Part shown: positions 5,790-9,061 of the stretch, in pieces
Numbering within the stretch: the stretch's first letter is position 1
Layout of the letters: each line of letters opens with the position of its first letter
DNA from: Dehalococcoidales bacterium
GTDB lineage: Bacteria; Chloroflexota; Dehalococcoidia; Dehalococcoidales; RBG-16-60-22
DNA: 9,061 bases
Direction of reading: 5' to 3'
Assembly: GCA_030628245.1 (NCBI GenBank)
Contig: DAOVRI010000064.1
Location: 1 to 9,061 of the forward strand
The notes under the pieces: model-generated
Seen by the model: only the letters and a program-made list of their open reading frames with translations
Told to the model about the DNA's origin: nothing
Database searches by the model: none
Program-made: the position numbers and the translations under genes

Positions 5790-6239
5790 ATGGTCAGTGA
5801 ATTGCCGGAAATAAACCTGAAACCAATCGGCACCGTCCGGAGCGAGATAAAGGAGCGGATAAGGCGCCACTCCAGGGACGTGGTCTCTGAAATTATTATC
5901 GATAGCAGCCTTACCGAAGCCCTGGATAACCTGAACGAGTTCTCTCATATCATAGTCCTCTACTGGATACACAAGTCACCCCATAATGCACCCAAAAAAG
6001 TACGTCCCAGGGGCAACCCCGAGCTTGAACTGATGGGAGTCTTCGCCACCCGCTCCCCGGACCGCCCCAACCCGATTGGGAAAAGCACCGTCAGGCTGTT
6101 GGAACGCCGGGATAATATATTGAAAGTCCAGGGGCTGGATGCCATCGACGGGTCACCGGTACTGGATATCAAGCCTTATATCCCGGGCTATGACTCGGTG
6201 GACGATGCCAGAGCACCGTCATGGATGGTCAAACGATAA
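5790..6239 (+). CDS. trmO: TrmO/TsaA family tRNA t6A37 N6-methyltransferase
   Basis: TrmO uses S-adenosylmethionine to methylate N6-threonylcarbamoyladenosine at position 37 of certain tRNAs, such as tRNA-Thr in E. coli. Family signatures are IGTVRS (13-18), the FSHIIVLYWIH core (51-61), RPRGNPELELMGVFATRSP (72-90) running into DRPNPIG (91-97), and GLDAIDGSPVLDIKPY (115-130). The 149 residues correspond to the catalytic beta-barrel domain only. E. coli TrmO is about 235 aa with an extra C-terminal region, while short forms like this are common in archaea and many bacteria. It starts 39 nt after the DRE-TIM gene with no recognisable Shine-Dalgarno, so translation is probably inefficient or coupled. 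Its last 19 nt overlap the next gene. Confidence 0.92.
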   Translation: MVSELPEINLKPIGTVRSEIKERIRRHSRDVVSEIIIDSSLTEALDNLNEFSHIIVLYWIHKSPHNAPKKVRPRGNPELELMGVFATRSPDRPNPIGKSTVRLLERRDNILKVQGLDAIDGSPVLDIKPYIPGYDSVDDARAPSWMVKR

Positions 6240-6937
6240 GCGAGATTCTGCGGAGTATCTACCAGAGGCTCATGGACCGATACGGCCCGCAGCACTGGTG
6301 GCCGGCCCGGGAACCCTTCGAGGTAATCGTCGGCGCCATACTCACCCAGTCGGCCGCCTGGACTAACGTGGAGAAGGCAATTGACAATCTCAGAACCGCC
6401 GGTAAGCTATCCCCGGAAATGCTGCGGCGGCTACCCGACGCCGAACTTGCCAGCCTTATCCATCCCTGCGGCTACTACAACATCAAGTCGCGTAAGCTCA
6501 AGGCCTTCGTCCAGTGGCTCGGGGAGCAATACGGCGACGACCTAGATAAGCTATTCGCCCATGATATCGACCACCTGCGACGGCAGCTCCTCGGCATCTA
6601 CGGCATCGGCGAGGAAACTGCCGACTCCATCATACTCTATGCCGGCAATAAGCCTGTTTTCGTCATTGATGCTTATACGCGCCGCATCATCAGCCGCGCG
6701 CGACTGGCACCCGAGAGTAACAGCTACTCCGCCTACCAGACATTCTTCATGGAGAACCTGCCGGTTGACGCCAGGCTGTACAATGAATATCACGCCCTGC
6801 TCGTCCGCCTGGCTAAAGAGGTCTGCCAGACCCGCCCTCTCTGCTGCGAGTGCTGCCTGAACCCGGAAGACAAACCCGGTGCAGACCGTTCAGCCGGGCA
6901 ATTCCCCTGTTCCGCCATCAGCTATCTGCATAGCTAG
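6221..6937 (+). CDS. HhH-GPD DNA glycosylase, endonuclease III / MagIII-like
   Basis: This 238-aa protein has the endonuclease III fold for base excision repair. Residues 33-49 (FEVIVGAILTQSAAWTN) match the family's helix-loop region. The helix-hairpin-helix is GIYGIGEETADSI (125-137), and the catalytic aspartate is D150 in VIDAYTRR. The residue aligned with the catalytic lysine of Nth is E132, so it is probably a monofunctional glycosylase without beta-lyase activity, as in the 3-methyladenine glycosylase MagIII/MpgII group. The C-terminal iron-sulfur motif is incomplete: C202-x6-C209-x2-C212 is present, but the fourth ligand position is K218. Nearby C208, C211 and C230 might substitute. The start overlaps trmO by 19 nt in another frame and has only a weak ribosome-binding site, suggesting translational coupling. 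Alkylated-purine removal is inferred. Confidence 0.87.
   Translation: MDGQTISEILRSIYQRLMDRYGPQHWWPAREPFEVIVGAILTQSAAWTNVEKAIDNLRTAGKLSPEMLRRLPDAELASLIHPCGYYNIKSRKLKAFVQWLGEQYGDDLDKLFAHDIDHLRRQLLGIYGIGEETADSIILYAGNKPVFVIDAYTRRIISRARLAPESNSYSAYQTFFMENLPVDARLYNEYHALLVRLAKEVCQTRPLCCECCLNPEDKPGADRSAGQFPCSAISYLHS
6920..6935 (+). terminator. Weak hairpin at the end of the glycosylase gene
   Basis: AGCTAT (6920-6925) pairs perfectly with ATAGCT (6930-6935) around a 4-nt loop, directly over the stop codon. There is no uridine run after it, so termination here is doubtful. It may only mark the 3' end of the operon. Confidence 0.25.
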
Positions 6938-6957
6938 CCTTTAGAAACCTCGCTTAG

Positions 6958-7126
6958 CCTCACCCCCTTGGTCCCTTCAGGGTGAACCTTCAAGATGAAC
7001 CCCCTCTCCGACCTGCAAGATTAACTACCTCGCTGCGCTCCTCGCAATGACAGGTATTTGGGTGGGGGGATAGACTCTCAGGGATAAGCCGTAGATGATA
7101 CCGGGCGGCCCGGGTGGTAATAGATA
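6958..7126. repeat. Composite intergenic repeat cluster (copy B)
   Basis: The cluster opens with the same 11 bp as copy A (CCTCACCCCCT, 6958-6968) and closes with GGGTGGTAATAGATA (7112-7126), one base different from copy A. A near-identical GGGATAAGC stretch (7081-7089) matches 880-888. Between them lie different inner modules, including CTCGCTGCGCTCCTCGCAAT at 7029-7048. That module resembles a very widespread bacterial interspersed repeat, read in reverse as CATTGCGAGGAGCG. No gene is visible. The shared ends and swapped interior point to modular, non-autonomous repeats. Confidence 0.6.
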
Positions 7127-7329
7127 TCCCCTAAATTTAAAAGGCAAAAACTGTAACGAAATATTTATATGAGAGCGGGGGATATTTATGTTTTAGTTAC
7201 CACATTATTGCTATCCTGAGTACGTTACGTGGAAACAGCTACGGGCAAATAATAACTTACAGAAAAATAATAAGTCGAGAAACGCTGATAAACAGCGTCA
7301 TTACTTTTTAGTTAAAAGGGGAGGTCATT
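7127..7329 (+). promoter_or_regulatory. AT-rich structured leader upstream of the archaellin-like gene
   Basis: This non-coding AT-rich stretch holds two perfect stems. ACTTA (7255-7259) pairs with TAAGT (7271-7275). ACGCTG (7282-7287) pairs with CAGCGT (7293-7298) around ATAAA and is followed by TTTTT at 7305-7309. A strong ribosome-binding site, GGAGGT (7320-7325), is 4 nt before the ATG. The second hairpin plus T-tract could be an attenuator or a 5' stabiliser. I found no convincing sigma70 promoter and no confident riboswitch match. Confidence 0.4.
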
Positions 7330-7911
7330 ATGATAAAGAGGTTACTAAAGAGAATACGTGAGAAACAGGAAGGTATTACTGGCCTGGAAACGGCGATTAT
7401 CCTCATCGCTTTTGTTATCGTGGCCTCGGTGTTCGCTTACGTGGTACTTTCCGCCGGCTTATTCTCCTCGCAGAAGGCGAAAGAAGCCGTTAATGCCGGC
7501 TTGCAGTCGACCATGGCTACGGTAGAAATCAGGGGCAATGTAATCGTCAAGATGGAAAGCAGCGAAGTAACGGAGATTTACTTCTGCGTAGGTATTCCCT
7601 CCGCCGGCAGCCCGGTTGATTTCAACCCGTCATCGGAGAATATAAGCCCGCTGGTTATCTCCTACAGCGATGCCGACAACCTGCTTCCATCGGTAAACTG
7701 GACAATCGAGAAGCTGAGCACGATTAATAGCGACAACATTCTCGACCCGAATGAACTGTTCCAGGTCACCGTATTCGTACCGACCTCCGGCAATGTGAGT
7801 ATCGGACCTTACGATAGGTTCGCCCTGGAGGTCAAGCCAGCCGACGGCCCCGTACTGCCTGTTGAGCGAACTATTCCGGGCAGAGTGAACCAGTACGTGA
7901 ACCTGCACTAA
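7330..7911 (+). CDS. Archaellin-like / type IV pilin-like subunit with class III signal peptide
   Basis: The 193-aa protein starts with a basic leader (MIKRLLKRIREKQEG) ending in G15. One long hydrophobic helix follows (about 18-45: LETAIILIAFVIVASVFAYVVLSAG), then a polar beta-rich domain. Cleavage after G15 by a prepilin peptidase would expose ITGLE, with E20 at mature position +5 as in type IV pilins. The FAYVVLSAGLFSSQKAKEAV stretch is typical of archaeal flagellins (archaellins). Mature protein of this kind would sit in the membrane by its helix and polymerise into a surface filament through helix packing. No motor, platform or peptidase gene is in the window, so whether it forms a pilus, an archaellum-like filament or a monomeric surface protein is open. 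It has a strong Shine-Dalgarno and stands as a single-gene unit. Confidence 0.85.
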   Translation: MIKRLLKRIREKQEGITGLETAIILIAFVIVASVFAYVVLSAGLFSSQKAKEAVNAGLQSTMATVEIRGNVIVKMESSEVTEIYFCVGIPSAGSPVDFNPSSENISPLVISYSDADNLLPSVNWTIEKLSTINSDNILDPNELFQVTVFVPTSGNVSIGPYDRFALEVKPADGPVLPVERTIPGRVNQYVNLH

Positions 7912-8023
7912 GACGGGCGGACGGAGAGAAGGGCACTTGTTTAGTCGGTATAATTAGCGGTAAGCAGAAAGAAAAACAGAAGATTAATAGATACCCGAAT
8001 AAAATCCGGTTATAGCTTAGAAC

Positions 8024-8054
8024 CAAGAAGTGACGTACATCGCGTCACTTCTTG
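8024..8054. terminator. Bidirectional intrinsic terminator between convergent genes
   Basis: CAAGAAGTGACG (8024-8035) and CGTCACTTCTTG (8043-8054) form a perfect 12-bp stem with a 7-nt loop, followed on the plus strand by ACTTTTC. It terminates the archaellin-like transcript. The stop codon and last codons of the minus-strand regulator are inside the right arm, so the same hairpin probably serves that gene too. Confidence 0.8.
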
Positions 8055-8257
8055 ACTTTTCTGGCCCAAAGTTCCCTGAGTATCCTGCGTCTGCTATCCA
8101 GCGGCAAAGGTAAATCATGCTCGAACAGGTCCACATGCTGCCGGGGAACTTTAGCCAGGTCGGCCAGTTCCCGCTGAGATAGATGACAGTAGACACGAAG
8201 TCGCCTGGCCATAGAGCCAGGTGTCGACTTTCGTGTTAACGTCAGCGTTGCCGTCAT
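8045..8257 (-). CDS. Small XRE-type helix-turn-helix protein
   Basis: The 70-aa product carries a Cro/CI-like helix-turn-helix: MARRLRVYCHLSQRELADLA (16-35) followed by the recognition helix region KVPRQHVDLFEHD (36-48), and a basic tail (ARKVKK). Except for a 15-residue N-terminal extension it is little more than a DNA-binding domain, so it may act as a dimeric repressor or need a partner. The start at 8257 has AGAGG 7 nt upstream; the inner ATG (codon 16) is an alternative that would leave just the HTH core. It converges on the archaellin-like gene. Control of that gene is conceivable from position but unproven. Confidence 0.75.
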   Translation of the reverse strand: MTATLTLTRKSTPGSMARRLRVYCHLSQRELADLAKVPRQHVDLFEHDLPLPLDSRRRILRELWARKVKK

Positions 8258-8516
8258 ACCTTATGCCTCTACCCGCAAGGATACCTTCCACAAACCGGGC
8301 ATACAACCATGAACATACCTTGTTCGACTGGGTGGTCACACCCAATTCCGCGCCGGTTGCCACTACGAACACCGTTGAGAGGTAACATCGGTTACAAAGG
8401 CCAATATTGGAGAGAACACCCACAAAAAATCAGGGGAGACACGGTGGCAACGTGGGAACGACGGGTGGTAGGTTAGTATAGCTACATAACCCACCGTGGA
8501 AAAGGAGGGACGGAGA
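8258..8516. other. Divergent intergenic region without a recognised gene
   Basis: About 260 bp lie between the XRE gene and the small membrane protein gene. I see a perfect 10-bp palindrome CCAATATTGG (8401-8410), a small hairpin GTAAC-ATCG-GTTAC (8382-8395) and an inverted pair GTTGCCAC (8356-8363) / GTGGCAAC (8444-8451). These could be regulator sites or RNA structure. No convincing sigma70 promoter, tRNA or known riboswitch was found. Confidence 0.4.
8464..8495 (+). promoter_or_regulatory. Hairpin upstream of the small membrane protein gene
   Basis: GGTTA (8471-8475) pairs with TAACC (8487-8491), continued by GGTG (8464-8467) with CACC (8492-8495) across a 3-nt bulge. It ends a few bases before the ribosome-binding site GGAGG and might influence its access. 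Confidence 0.35.
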
Positions 8517-8705
8517 ATGAAGTGGCTTATAGCATTGGTGATGCTGCTTTTCCAGGGACTGGCCGTCTGCATGATTGGCATCATGGTAACGAATGGTCTG
8601 GGCTTCGGCGCAGCCATGTTGACGGCCGTCTCCGTAGTGACTCTCGGCATTATTGTCATCAGGGCGATGTGCCGGGATATGCGTCAGGCGCAAAATATTG
8701 ATTAA
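8517..8705 (+). CDS. Small two-helix membrane protein, unknown function
   Basis: The 62-aa product has two hydrophobic segments, about residues 3-24 and 30-50, joined by a short TNGLGFG-type loop, and a short polar tail (CRDMRQAQNID). It is expected to span the membrane twice as a hairpin; no known family is recognised. The frame opens earlier at a GTG (8496). I chose the ATG at 8517 because GGAGG lies 8 nt before it and would be inside the longer version. It lies 69 nt before pyrD in the same direction and may be co-transcribed, though a link to pyrimidine synthesis is not implied. Confidence 0.65.
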   Translation: MKWLIALVMLLFQGLAVCMIGIMVTNGLGFGAAMLTAVSVVTLGIIVIRAMCRDMRQAQNID

Positions 8706-8726
8706 TAACTTGCAATAACGGCACGC

Positions 8727-8764
8727 TGTCTGGTAAGCTTTCAGCCAGAAAGCTAAACCAGGCA
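8727..8764 (+). promoter_or_regulatory. Long hairpin in the pyrD leader
   Basis: CTGGT (8730-8734) plus AGCTTTC (8736-8742) pair with GAAAGCT (8748-8754) plus ACCAG (8757-8761) across a 1x2 internal loop. Three further pairs (one G-U) extend the stem to 8727/8764. The base of the stem reaches the AGGA Shine-Dalgarno (8764-8767) of pyrD. There is no U-tract, so control of translation is more likely than termination. It does not resemble the known PyrR-binding loop. Confidence 0.5.
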
Positions 8765-8774
8765 GGAAAGTGAA

Positions 8775-9061
8775 GTGTCCCTAGACCTATCAGTCCAATT
8801 GGCCCCCGGGAATAAGCGCGGCCTGCTTCTGTCCAACCCGGTAATGACTGCCTCCGGCACCTTCGGCTACGGGACGGAATACAGCCAGGTATTCGATATT
8901 CAAAGACTGGGGGCTATCATCTGCAAAGGCACCACCCTCGAACCGAGGGAAGGTAATCCGCAACCCCGCCTCTACGAAACTGCCTCCGGGCTGCTTAACT
9001 CAATCGGCTGGCAGAACATCGGCGTCAAAGCCCTCATCAAAGAAAAGGCACCCGTCTGGGC
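8775..9061 (+). CDS. pyrD: Dihydroorotate dehydrogenase, class 1B catalytic subunit (5' part)
   Basis: PyrD oxidises dihydroorotate to orotate in pyrimidine synthesis. The class 1B enzyme is a cytosolic FMN protein that normally pairs with the PyrK iron-sulfur/FAD subunit and reduces NAD+. The 95 visible residues carry the class 1 signatures NPVMTASGTFGYG (21-33), GAIICKGTTLEPREGNPQPR (46-65) with the FMN-contacting K51, and the substrate-site segment LNSIGWQN (74-81). In most family members the last reads LNAIGLQN followed by PG; here W79 and I82 replace L and P. The start is a GTG with AGGA 7 nt upstream. The gene is cut off by the window end, so the catalytic cysteine and any pyrK neighbour are not seen. 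Confidence 0.94.
   Translation, partial: MSLDLSVQLAPGNKRGLLLSNPVMTASGTFGYGTEYSQVFDIQRLGAIICKGTTLEPREGNPQPRLYETASGLLNSIGWQNIGVKALIKEKAPVW

Noticed and set aside
7200..7320. Complete c-di-GMP-I riboswitch before the archaellin-like gene
   Set aside because: Only a GGGCAAA segment is similar; the following GACGCAAAGC-like strand and the second tetraloop-receptor arm could not be found.
8151..8423. 90-codon minus-strand open frame overlapping the XRE gene in another frame
   Set aside because: No domain or ribosome-binding site is seen, and the overlapping frame gives a clear helix-turn-helix protein.
8363..8693. Two minus-strand open frames opposite the small membrane protein gene
   Set aside because: Histidine- and proline-rich low-quality translations antisense to a two-helix protein with a strong ribosome-binding site; judged shadows.

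Overview
The window looks like a chromosomal segment of an anaerobic Chloroflexota bacterium, most likely class Dehalococcoidia. This is an inference from the gene mix: bacterial FtsY, TrmO and PyrD sit beside a homocitrate/Re-citrate-synthase-type enzyme and an archaellin-like pilin subunit, and the intergenic regions carry C-rich dispersed hairpin repeats. No rRNA, tRNA, CRISPR array or complete insertion sequence was recognised.

Layout. 1-667 (-) is the 5' part of ftsY, cut by the window edge, apparently starting at ATT. 730-954 is a composite of hairpin repeats. 1001-1507 (-) is an AT-rich, probably acquired gene for a ribbon-helix-helix-like protein of unknown function; its promoter is a perfect sigma70 consensus overlapped by three copies of one 9-bp motif. 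1692-4288 (-) is a two-gene operon: a DUF503/YlxP-type small protein followed by an MrfA/YprA-type DNA-repair helicase. Its promoter faces away from a rightward one. 4506-6937 (+) is a likely operon of a DRE-TIM acyltransferase (homocitrate or Re-citrate synthase), a short TrmO and a MagIII/EndoIII-like HhH-GPD glycosylase whose start overlaps the trmO end.

6958-7126 holds a second, differently built copy of the composite repeat. A structured leader then precedes 7330-7911 (+), an archaellin-like protein with a class III (type IV pilin) signal peptide. It converges on a 70-aa XRE-type regulator (8045-8257, -), and the two share a 12-bp perfect terminator hairpin. At the right end, a 62-aa two-helix membrane protein (8517-8705, +) precedes a hairpin and then the 5' part of pyrD (8775-9061, +), cut by the window edge.

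Most genes are housekeeping: SRP targeting, DNA repair, tRNA modification, central carbon and pyrimidine synthesis. The points most worth a second look are the orphan RHH-like gene with its phased operators, the archaellin-like subunit with its leader, the ATT start of ftsY, the unresolved specificity of the DRE-TIM enzyme, and the two modular repeat clusters. No clearly new multi-gene system is visible.
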